Of a stretch of 64,000 bases of DNA, positions 52,679 through 60,049 are shown piece by piece. The notes under the pieces are model-generated. The model worked only from the letters and a program-made list of their open reading frames with translations, was not told the DNA's origin and did not search any database. Every line of letters begins with the position of its first letter. Position 1 is the stretch's first letter. Source of the stretch: Sneathiella limimaris (GTDB lineage: Bacteria > Pseudomonadota > Alphaproteobacteria > Sneathiellales > Sneathiellaceae); assembly GCF_012932565.1 (NCBI RefSeq), contig NZ_JABBYJ010000001.1, forward strand, positions 2,170,001 through 2,234,000, in the 5' to 3' direction. Both the position numbers and the translations under genes were made by a program.

Positions 52679-53479
52679 TCACTTTTCTGGGGAGGGAGTT
52701 CGATTTTTTCGGGAAGATCTGGCGTAAAGCCCTCTTGGCCGTTCTTGAGGAGTGCCCGGTGCAACAGCCAATTGGTAGTAGTCATTCCAGTCTTCGTTTG
52801 TGAAGTCGTCTATTGAGGCTATAGTCTCAAAATTATTCAGAGTTTTGTCCTGATAGGTGAGCCGTTCAACTGGCTGGACCTGAAAAAGAGGCATTTCTCG
52901 TTGGAAGAAAATAGGTTGATCAGTCTTTGTTAGGCGAAAATTCATGAAAAGTGGTCCGAACCACCTGTCCGTTTCAATGATACCTTCATAATGCTCATAC
53001 GTTTGATGACCCGGCAGATTGGCCGGCTTACGAACAAGGCTGCTCCAGCCAGGACGTGTTCTGGCGAAAAGGCCACTCCAAACTTTTAGGACACCAGGTT
53101 CAGGTGCAGCCGAAATAAATGGCGGTGCATAGCCCATAAGTTCTTTCGGGCAATGATCATCAAAAAAATCCGAAAAATAGGGGTATTGAGCAGCGCCTAG
53201 AGGCAACCAATCTTCGCATTCATCAAATTGCCAGAAAAGCTCTGACCCGGTCCAGAGAACCTGAAAATTCATAGGTGGAAAGATATACCATCCAAATGCA
53301 GATGCCGCTGTCATTGGTTCACAGTAGCGGAAGGCCCGTGTTGGAATTAAACCACCCGCAGATCGATCAGCTCTTTGAGGAAGAGGGGTGTCTTGAATGA
53401 GGCGATAGAACCGAATGAGGGGATCCGGAGCAGCATGCTGCTCCGGATCTGGTTTTTCCAATGTGGATTGGATACCCAT
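52679..53479 (-). CDS. DUF6065 family protein beside the repeat-peptide gene
   Basis: A 266-residue cytoplasmic protein of unknown function. Conserved-looking stretches are FGWYIFPPMNFQVLWTG, PEPGVLKVWSGLFARTRPGW and IIETDRWFGPLFMNFRLTKT, then PLFQVQPVERL. I recognise this as DUF6065. No catalytic motif I know is visible. It is rich in Trp, Phe and Tyr. It starts 18 bases after the stop of the GNMSPAFK-repeat gene on the same strand, so the two form a probable unit. An enzyme acting on the repeat protein is a natural guess but not shown. Confidence 0.72.
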   Translation of the reverse strand: MGIQSTLEKPDPEQHAAPDPLIRFYRLIQDTPLPQRADRSAGGLIPTRAFRYCEPMTAASAFGWYIFPPMNFQVLWTGSELFWQFDECEDWLPLGAAQYPYFSDFFDDHCPKELMGYAPPFISAAPEPGVLKVWSGLFARTRPGWSSLVRKPANLPGHQTYEHYEGIIETDRWFGPLFMNFRLTKTDQPIFFQREMPLFQVQPVERLTYQDKTLNNFETIASIDDFTNEDWNDYYQLAVAPGTPQERPRGLYARSSRKNRTPSPEK

Positions 53480-53497
53480 TTAGCAATCCCAGCTTCG

Positions 53498-53741
53498 TTA
53501 GATTTTAAAAGCAGGGCTCATATTGCCCAAACGTACCTTGTTGGAATTTTGGGTGGCTTTTTTGCTATCTTCAACTTTGAAAGCTGGGCTCATGTTACCA
53601 GTCCGTACTTTACCCTCGTCTCGAGTTGCAGACTGTTCAACTTTAAAAGCAGGGCTCATATTCCCAAGGCGAATATTTTTTTTATCAGATACTGACGCGT
53701 GTTTAGGGTCCACCTTAAATGCAGGGCTCATATTACCAAGT
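53498..53741 (-). repeat. Four dispersed 24-bp coding repeats in the small protein gene
   Basis: Each copy of GNMSPAFK is coded differently: glycine by GGT, GGG, GGT and GGC; asparagine by AAT or AAC; proline by CCT or CCA; alanine by GCA or GCT; phenylalanine by TTT or TTC. Only ATGAGC is unchanged in all four. The repeats are therefore old or kept by selection on the peptide, not fresh DNA duplications. Confidence 0.85.
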
Positions 53742-53806
53742 TGGATCGACTTGCAATCTTTAGTAGCAGTTTTGATTTTTTGAGTGTTTGATTTAAGAGT
53801 AGCCAT
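53498..53806 (-). CDS. Repeat protein with four GNMSPAFK units
   Basis: A 102-residue soluble, basic protein with no signal peptide, no Trp and no Tyr. Residues 24-31, 48-55, 70-77 and 94-101 all read GNMSPAFK; each is preceded by (I/V)(Q/R)(L/T) and followed by V or I. The starts are 24, 22 and 24 residues apart, with variable Lys/Ser/Thr/Asp-rich spacers. The last copy ends the protein. A 20-residue N-terminal stretch with one Cys (C18) precedes the repeats. ATG 53806 has a strong ribosome site (AAGGAAG). The pattern fits a multi-core peptide precursor or a repeated docking motif. I know no family for it. Confidence 0.82.
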   Translation of the reverse strand: MATLKSNTQKIKTATKDCKSIQLGNMSPAFKVDPKHASVSDKKNIRLGNMSPAFKVEQSATRDEGKVRTGNMSPAFKVEDSKKATQNSNKVRLGNMSPAFKI

Positions 53807-54535
53807 GAGTGCTTCCTTTTCAGTTGTAGACTAGTAATTGCCTCTAAGAGGGTTGTTTTACTCGTTAGTTTTGTTCGTCAACATTTATGGCTTCAAGCTT
53901 TTCTGGCTTGAGTTGACATGAAACTAGGCAAGCTTATGAAAGCTCTCTCATTAATGTAAAGCTTAGGTGCGAGGCTGATTTTTGGGGAAGGGGAATTGGT
54001 GTTTATTCTTACTCAATTTCTAGTCTAAAATTATTTAAAACATTGTTTATAAATTATAATTTCCAATTTTGCGAAGATTGAAAACGAGATTTCTAGCTAA
54101 ATTAATATTTATTAAGTTTAGGAGAGCAGGGAGGGATTTAGACCAATTTCTTTTCTAATCACTTAAGATATTAACCATAAATCACTGGTCTCATTTTATG
54201 TTTAATATTTGGTGGAAAAGATTAAGTTACGGGCGATAGCGAATTTAAAAAAATGGACCTGACTTATTTGATATGCGCATGACATACTAATGTAACAACA
54301 CTAATTAATAGTAATTTAATGTAAGTGGTGTCGCCGAATAGGCTTGTTGATAGGGTTAGGTTTTGGATAGAGATTGAAGATCACAAATGCTTTTGATCAG
54401 TTTTTTATTGATCGACGATCTCTCAATCAAAATAAGCGATAAAATTTTTTTATTAATTGATTTTGAAATCTTTCTAATAGGATCGAATCTTCTTATTCAT
54501 CGAATAGAAAATTCGATCCTCGTAAACGGTCTTCA
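53807..54535. other. Long AT-rich gap without a gene
   Basis: 729 bases, the longest gene-free stretch in the window. It lies upstream of the repeat-peptide gene and downstream of the dehydratase gene, both leftward. A TTGACG (minus strand, near 53870-53880) may be a -35 box for the repeat gene, with a poor -10. An inverted repeat near its right end is given separately. No credible frame was seen. Confidence 0.6.
54479..54520 (-). terminator. Candidate terminator of the dehydratase gene
   Basis: AGGATCGAAT (54479-54488) pairs perfectly with ATTCGATCCT (54511-54520); the loop has a further small stem (TTC/GAA). It lies 15 bases beyond the stop codon of the leftward gene. The following bases (ATTAGAAAGATTT on the minus strand) are only partly T-rich. 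Confidence 0.55.
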
Positions 54536-55510
54536 TTATTTAGAACTGAGTATGGAGCAATAGAGATCAGGATCTACATTGCCCCCAGAAGTAACCGCAA
54601 CTGCGACAGTCGGCTTTTCAGCCATTTTGTCTGATAAGAGCGCAGCAAGCGCTACTGCACCTCCAGGTTCTACGACAAGCTTAAAATAGTGAAAGGCGAC
54701 GCGCATTGCCTCTTTGACGTCCTCTTCTGATACTGTCAGGCCGCGCACATCATTCTGTCGCAGGATAGGAAAGGTTACTTCACCGGGCATTGGAGTGACT
54801 ATCGCATCACAGATGCTTTTATGATTGCCGTCATTCGAAAGACGAGACCCACTTTCCAGCGATCTTTTTGTATCGTCAAACCCTTCGGGCTCCGCAGCAT
54901 ATACACATGTTCCAGAGGATAACGCTTTGATAGCAATGCTGATGCCGCTGGTCAGTCCGCCACCGCCACAGGGAACAGTAATAACATCAGCTTTTAAGTT
55001 CTGTTCACTCAATTGATCGACAATTTCAAGGCCGACTGTGCCTTGCCCCGAAATGACATCTGGATTGTCGTAAGGCTTTATCAGTGTCAGCTCTTTTTCT
55101 TTGGAAATTTGAAGCCCGATTTCTTCTCGGGACTGCGTATAGCGATCATAGGTGAGGACCTCAGCACCATAACCTCTAGTATTTTCTTTCTTTATGGTTG
55201 GGCTATCTTCCGGCATCAAGATTGTCGCATGTGTCCCAAGAAGTTTTGCAGCCAGAGCAATACCTTGAGCGTGATTGCCGCTGGAGTAAGCAAAGACGCC
55301 TTTTGATTTTTGCTCGTCATTCAATTGGGAAATTGCATTGAAAGCCCCTCGAAATTTAAACGATCCAGTCTTTTGGAGCATTTCCGCTTTAACAAACAGT
55401 CTAAAGCCGATTTTTTCATTCAGGGCAGGAGATTCAAGTAAAGGGGTAAGGACAGCCTGGCCATCGAGCGTTTGCCGAGCCAGGTTAAGCGACTGAAGGG
55501 AAGGGGTCAT
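54536..55510 (-). CDS. Threonine/serine dehydratase or serine racemase family (PLP)
   Basis: A 324-residue fold-type II PLP enzyme. The PLP lysine is K52 in TGSFKFRGAFNA. SSGNHAQGIALAAK and the phosphate loop CGGGGLTSG follow. The short length, without a regulatory ACT domain, fits catabolic threonine dehydratase or serine racemase. The alpha/beta hydrolase gene lies two bases upstream of its start codon's preceding gene end, so both are probably in one operon. Confidence 0.88.
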   Translation of the reverse strand: MTPSLQSLNLARQTLDGQAVLTPLLESPALNEKIGFRLFVKAEMLQKTGSFKFRGAFNAISQLNDEQKSKGVFAYSSGNHAQGIALAAKLLGTHATILMPEDSPTIKKENTRGYGAEVLTYDRYTQSREEIGLQISKEKELTLIKPYDNPDVISGQGTVGLEIVDQLSEQNLKADVITVPCGGGGLTSGISIAIKALSSGTCVYAAEPEGFDDTKRSLESGSRLSNDGNHKSICDAIVTPMPGEVTFPILRQNDVRGLTVSEEDVKEAMRVAFHYFKLVVEPGGAVALAALLSDKMAEKPTVAVAVTSGGNVDPDLYCSILSSK

Positions 55511-55512
55511 GT

Positions 55513-56370
55513 TTATGTTTTATCCAAAAATCGGGTTAAAGCTTGGAGGGATTGTGGCTCGTTAAGGAGGGGAACATGTCCACGGTTGGGTAAGGTAATA
55601 TGTTGCATCTCGGGAAGGATGTCTTGCATTTTCTGGAAAGTTTCTTCACTCAGAACATCAGATAGCGCACCTCTGATTGCAAGCATGGGTATGTTCTTGA
55701 GATTTTCAAATACTGGCCAAAGGTCGATTGAATTTCCCTCTTCAATCTGTTCGACCAGAGCTTTACCCAAACCAAGATCATAGTTCGGGCGGAAGTTTTT
55801 ATCTTTATCATCATATGTGAAGCTGACTTTCGCAGTCTCTAGCCAATAGCTGTCCTCAACATCAGGATAAGCTGAGGTGTATTGTTCTTTCTGGGCCGCG
55901 GCTATCTCTTCAAGGGACTGAAAGCGAACATCCTTTCCAACATAACCGGCTATTCGGCTCCCACCTGCACTCGCAACTTCAGGACCCACATCGTTTAAGA
56001 TAATTCCCCCAACATATTTTGGGGCTAGGCCACCGATTGCGATTGAGAGAAGGCCGCCTAAGGAAGTTCCAAGAAAAACAGCTTTTTCTATCTTCTGGCT
56101 CTCTAGGAAGCGGAATATATCCTGAAGATAGGTTTGTGGGTTGTAGTTCTGATAATTGGGGTCATAGTCAGATTTTCCCCGACCTCTGTAATCAAGGGTA
56201 AAGATTTGACGGTCTCTAGAGAAAGTCTCAGCAAATTCATCAAAATCCTGCGAGTTGCGGGTCAGACCTGACAAGCAGATAATGGGAAGGCGTTGAGACG
56301 AATGTCCATAACTTCTGAAGCAGAGGTTGAGGCCGTCTTCTGACTGGTAATAATCTTCTACGTAACTCAT
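55513..56370 (-). CDS. Alpha/beta hydrolase
   Basis: A 285-residue enzyme of the alpha/beta fold. The nucleophile is S103 in LGTSLGGLLS; the acid is probably in GALSDVLSEE (near 238); His265 in NRGHVPLLNE completes the triad. DYRGRGKSDYDP is the usual motif before the nucleophile. No signal peptide. The substrate is unknown. The gene runs leftward between an HAD-type gene and the dehydratase gene, with very short gaps. Confidence 0.9.
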   Translation of the reverse strand: MSYVEDYYQSEDGLNLCFRSYGHSSQRLPIICLSGLTRNSQDFDEFAETFSRDRQIFTLDYRGRGKSDYDPNYQNYNPQTYLQDIFRFLESQKIEKAVFLGTSLGGLLSIAIGGLAPKYVGGIILNDVGPEVASAGGSRIAGYVGKDVRFQSLEEIAAAQKEQYTSAYPDVEDSYWLETAKVSFTYDDKDKNFRPNYDLGLGKALVEQIEEGNSIDLWPVFENLKNIPMLAIRGALSDVLSEETFQKMQDILPEMQHITLPNRGHVPLLNEPQSLQALTRFLDKT

Positions 56371-56393
56371 TTCACTTAAAAAGTCCTGTTTTG

Positions 56394-57080
56394 CTAGACC
56401 CCGAGGATCGGCAGCATCTCTCTTAAATTTGTTATTTGAAAATCTGGAGATGAGGGCAAACGTTCCTCTGCTTGACCGAAACGGTTACACCACAGCGTTT
56501 TGAAGCCATAGTCTTTTGCGGAGTAAGCGTCCCATCCATTAGAGGATTGAAAGCTGATCTGGCGGGCATCCAGATCAAGTCCAGTTACGGCGAGATCATA
56601 TACTGAAGGGTGAGGCTTGTAGACCTTAACGCTGGCCACAGAATAGACACCATCCAGAAGGTCATGAATGCCGGCGTTATTGACGGCTGCCTTCAGCATA
56701 TCCGGAGAGCCGTTTGAGAGAATGGCACATTTTATGCCTGCGCCTTTTAGTCTCTCCAAAACCTCTGTTACTTCTTCATAGGCGGTGAGGGTCATGTATA
56801 GGTTCATGAGCCTTTCACGCAGTTTTCCATCAGAGATGTTGGCACTTTGCAAGGCGAAGTCTAAGGCGTCTCCCGTTACGCGCCAGAAATCAATATAGTT
56901 TCCTTGTAAGCTGCGAAGCCAAGTGTATTGAAGTTGTTTAAGCCGCCAAACATCGGAAATTGATTTCCATTGATCTCCTAAAGCCTCCTGTTCCTGACGG
57001 GCGGCGGCATCCACATCAAATAGAGTGCCGTATGCGTCAAAAACGCATGCTTTGATGTCTTCTAGTTTTCCAGAGGTCAT
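56394..57080 (-). CDS. Haloacid dehalogenase, type II (HAD superfamily)
   Basis: A 228-residue enzyme. The nucleophile Asp is in FDAYGTLFDV (near residue 14); WRLKQLQYTWLRSLQGNY matches the L-2-haloacid dehalogenase group closely; LSNGSP, KVYKPHPSVYDLA and SSNGWDAYSAK give the other active-site residues (Ser, Lys, Asn, Asp). It should hydrolyse L-2-haloacids or a similar substrate. The frame is open 37 codons upstream into the transglycosylase gene, but ATG 57080 (MTSGKLEDIK) begins the domain. Confidence 0.9.
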   Translation of the reverse strand: MTSGKLEDIKACVFDAYGTLFDVDAAARQEQEALGDQWKSISDVWRLKQLQYTWLRSLQGNYIDFWRVTGDALDFALQSANISDGKLRERLMNLYMTLTAYEEVTEVLERLKGAGIKCAILSNGSPDMLKAAVNNAGIHDLLDGVYSVASVKVYKPHPSVYDLAVTGLDLDARQISFQSSNGWDAYSAKDYGFKTLWCNRFGQAEERLPSSPDFQITNLREMLPILGV

Positions 57081-57159
57081 ATTGGGTTCCCGTATTTGAG
57101 CGCGCCCCATCTGGATTTTGTCGGTTTTTAAAAGAAATGCAAGCTTAACAAGCAAACGT

Positions 57160-59385
57160 TTAGTTTGCAGGTCCACCCCGAGACAAATCAATGTCTAGCT
57201 GTACAAGTTCATATTCTGGTGTAGCTGTTAGCTGTCTGTAAACTTGAAGGTTTTCCATAACGCGCTGAACATAGTTTCTTGTCTCACTGAACGGAATGAG
57301 CTCAATCCAGTCGACTGTGTTTATGTCACCCCGGCGTGGGTCACCCCAATCTTCTATCCACCGGCGAACGCGAGAGCCCCCTGCGTTATAGGAGGCAATC
57401 GCAAGGATATAGGATCCATCGAAACGATCAATCAAGTTGCCTAGATAATTGCTACCCAAAGTTACATTATAAGCGGGATCCTGTATTAAACGGGATCTGG
57501 AATAGGAAAGTTTGAGCTTTTTGGAGACGTGTTTCGCCGTTCTTGGCATCAATTGCATCAAGCCTCTCGCACCAGCAGGAGAGACGGCATCTGTTGCAAA
57601 CGCGCTTTCCTGTCTTGTAATAGCCAGAATGAGAGGGTGCTCAATGGCGGCATCTTCAGGAAGCTCGATTGCAGTTGGCCAGCTAATATCTGGAAGTTCC
57701 GTTCCAAGTTGAGAGGCGCGTTTTGCAACCGCAACTGAATAATCAGGTCGCTCAATCTCTTCAGATAATTTAGCAAGATACACATAGTCTTCTGCAGACT
57801 GAGACCTTTCAGTTAATTTCATTAAGAAGGGGCGCGTGTATCGTGCCTGGCCCAATTCGGCCAGATTTTTGACAATGAGAACCAATTCGTCCTGGTCAAG
57901 CCGACTTTTGGCTTGAGATCCAAAGGAGGATTTTTTCTTGAGGTCTGGAGCTTCATTTGTATTGAGCTCAGCCATGGAGAGCTGCCCATAGAAAGTTGAG
58001 CTGAACTGGCTACCTTGCTCATACCAGTAACGGGCAGACTTTTTGTCTTTTAAAGCTGCATAGGACCTGGCGATCCAGTAAGCCCCGCGTGACCGGCTTA
58101 TTGGATAACTGACGTTGTTGTAAAGACGGGTAAAATGCGCCAAAGCCTCGTCATATTCATGAAGGAAACGAAGCGCGACCCATCCGGCTAGCCACTCTGC
58201 TTCCGCAAACTTGGCTCCGCTCGTCAAGCCGTGTTGACTTGCAAGTTGATAGGCGTCTGTAATGTGTCCCTTCCGCAAAAGTTTACGTGCCTGTATTTCC
58301 CTCTCACGCCACCAGATTTCTGGATATGGTGCGGTGCTCGGAACTTTTAGCAACAAGGACTGTGCATCTTCGTCGCGGCCTTTTCTGCGACGCCATTTAA
58401 TCCGATCAAATATGAAGCCATAATCGTTTTGCAGCTGATCTGGAACCTGGCGAACGCCAGCGTCGACATTTTTGGACATGCGCATTAGCCGAATACGAGC
58501 GATAGCTACTTTTTTCTGGTCAGATGAAACACGATCAAGCATCCGAATGGCATCTTCTGCGCGGCGCCCCCACAACAGCCTGTCTAGCCTGTTTTCGTGA
58601 TCTTCGAGGCTTAATAATTTTTTATGCTGGCGTAAGAACTTGTTCTCTAGACCCTTGCTAAAGTTACCTTCATGCCAGGCTTTACGGATCCATTTTTTTC
58701 CTTCTTCCGCTTGACCGACTGCAAGCAATGCTTCTCCATACCGTTGCATGCCCATTCCGGTGATCGGCGGGCGCTCATAGAACCAGGAAATCGTTCTTCT
58801 TGCATCAATCGGATTGATCAAGGCTTCCTCAGCCCTGCGAAGAAGGGTTTGACGGTATGGCCAGTCCGGATTGTCGATCACAAAACTGGTGATCTCCTCA
58901 AATGTCGCGCCGCCCTTATACGCTCTTAACCAACTCCAGCGAATAAACTTGGCTGGTAGCGGATAAGTTGCTTTGTCTGCCTCAGCAACAGCTTGCCGCC
59001 ATTTATATTTGCTCAGGTAGGAAAACGCTTTTTCATAAACTGCTTTATCTTTTGAAGTTAAAAGACCCGTGGCATATGGAGGTGGGGCAAACTGCATTCC
59101 GGCAGGCCGCTTGAGCGGTGTCGGAATATCAGAGATATGCTTATTAGCTAAAGGTTTTGTTGGTGGAACAACCAGCGCAACATTTTCTGGCTTTTGGGTT
59201 GGCGTTGGAATGTTCGCGTTATCTAGCGAGGAATTAATGGCCGAACGAATTTCAATTGAATCAGTGTCTAACTGAGATGATTGGTTCGCATGCGCTTCTA
59301 AAGGCAGCAAACCAGCCAAAAATATGGCTCCAGACAGTGCTGAGCTTTTGATACATTTGAGTATGTCGGCGTTTAGTTCCTGCAT
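57160..59385 (-). CDS. Soluble lytic transglycosylase (Slt-like)
   Basis: A 741-residue periplasmic enzyme that cleaves peptidoglycan. A signal peptide ends near LEAHAN. A long helical superhelix, residues about 110-570, precedes the catalytic domain: the catalytic Glu is in ITRQESAFATDAVSPAGARG, followed by LMQLMPRTA and ASYNAGGSRVRRW. The ATG at 59385 (MQELNADILK) has AGGA seven bases before it and is preferred to the GTG at 59427. The gene is divergent from the acetyltransferase gene. Confidence 0.93.
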   Translation of the reverse strand: MQELNADILKCIKSSALSGAIFLAGLLPLEAHANQSSQLDTDSIEIRSAINSSLDNANIPTPTQKPENVALVVPPTKPLANKHISDIPTPLKRPAGMQFAPPPYATGLLTSKDKAVYEKAFSYLSKYKWRQAVAEADKATYPLPAKFIRWSWLRAYKGGATFEEITSFVIDNPDWPYRQTLLRRAEEALINPIDARRTISWFYERPPITGMGMQRYGEALLAVGQAEEGKKWIRKAWHEGNFSKGLENKFLRQHKKLLSLEDHENRLDRLLWGRRAEDAIRMLDRVSSDQKKVAIARIRLMRMSKNVDAGVRQVPDQLQNDYGFIFDRIKWRRRKGRDEDAQSLLLKVPSTAPYPEIWWREREIQARKLLRKGHITDAYQLASQHGLTSGAKFAEAEWLAGWVALRFLHEYDEALAHFTRLYNNVSYPISRSRGAYWIARSYAALKDKKSARYWYEQGSQFSSTFYGQLSMAELNTNEAPDLKKKSSFGSQAKSRLDQDELVLIVKNLAELGQARYTRPFLMKLTERSQSAEDYVYLAKLSEEIERPDYSVAVAKRASQLGTELPDISWPTAIELPEDAAIEHPLILAITRQESAFATDAVSPAGARGLMQLMPRTAKHVSKKLKLSYSRSRLIQDPAYNVTLGSNYLGNLIDRFDGSYILAIASYNAGGSRVRRWIEDWGDPRRGDINTVDWIELIPFSETRNYVQRVMENLQVYRQLTATPEYELVQLDIDLSRGGPAN

Positions 59386-59552
59386 ATCCAATCCTGTTTC
59401 CAAAGCGGATACTCTACTCTTTAACACTATATCATGAAGAGGGAGTTAAGGAAGCAATTCATCGTGATTTGAGTGTATTCAAAAGATCCGGCAAAGTTCA
59501 TGGGTCACTATCAATCGGATGGAAATGATCAGAAAGAAGTTAGATCAAGTTT

Positions 59553-60032
59553 ATGGGAAAGAATGTTGAATTTGTGGACCTTTTTTCTGTTGAGAAGAGC
59601 AAAGTTCTCAGCTTGATGAATAACGCTGAAGTCAGGCGTTATCTGCCTCTACTCTCTGGTGAGTTTACCGAAAAAGCATGTGAGGATTTTCTCTTAAGCA
59701 AGAAAAGGTTGTGGGAAGTCAATGGGTTTGGACCCTTCGCTATATCTGTTGATGGAAAGTTTGCAGGTTGGGGCGGGTTGCAGCAAGAGGGGGAAGATGT
59801 GGATTTTGCCCTTGTGCTGCATCCGGATTTCTGGGGATGTGGGGGGCAAGTGTTTCAATATTTCAAACGGCAAGCGTTTGAGGAAATGGACATTCAATCC
59901 ATTACAATCTTACTCCCCACTTATCGACCAAGCTATAAAGCCCTTGAGAGGTTTGGGTTCCTTCAAGAGGATGATGTTCAAATTAATGGGCAAATATTCC
60001 TGAGATTTCGTCTCCTGAATCCCAAGTCATAA
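59553..60032 (+). CDS. GNAT-family acetyltransferase
   Basis: A 159-residue protein. Residues 20-80 fit the RimJ/RimL-type start (NNAEVRRYLPLLSGEF, then FGPFAISVDGKFAGWGGLQ); VLHPDFWGCGGQVFQYF contains the acetyl-CoA loop in a weakened form, and YKALERFGFLQE is the usual late motif. The substrate is unknown. It converges with pepN, 17 bases apart. Confidence 0.82.
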   Translation: MGKNVEFVDLFSVEKSKVLSLMNNAEVRRYLPLLSGEFTEKACEDFLLSKKRLWEVNGFGPFAISVDGKFAGWGGLQQEGEDVDFALVLHPDFWGCGGQVFQYFKRQAFEEMDIQSITILLPTYRPSYKALERFGFLQEDDVQINGQIFLRFRLLNPKS

Positions 60033-60049
60033 AGCGGTACTAACTCTCT

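Noticed and set aside
53375-53783. Rightward frames over the GNMSPAFK gene that also look repetitive
   Set aside because: They mirror the leftward repeat gene. The leftward frame has the ribosome site, and its codon drift preserves its own peptide, not the opposite one.
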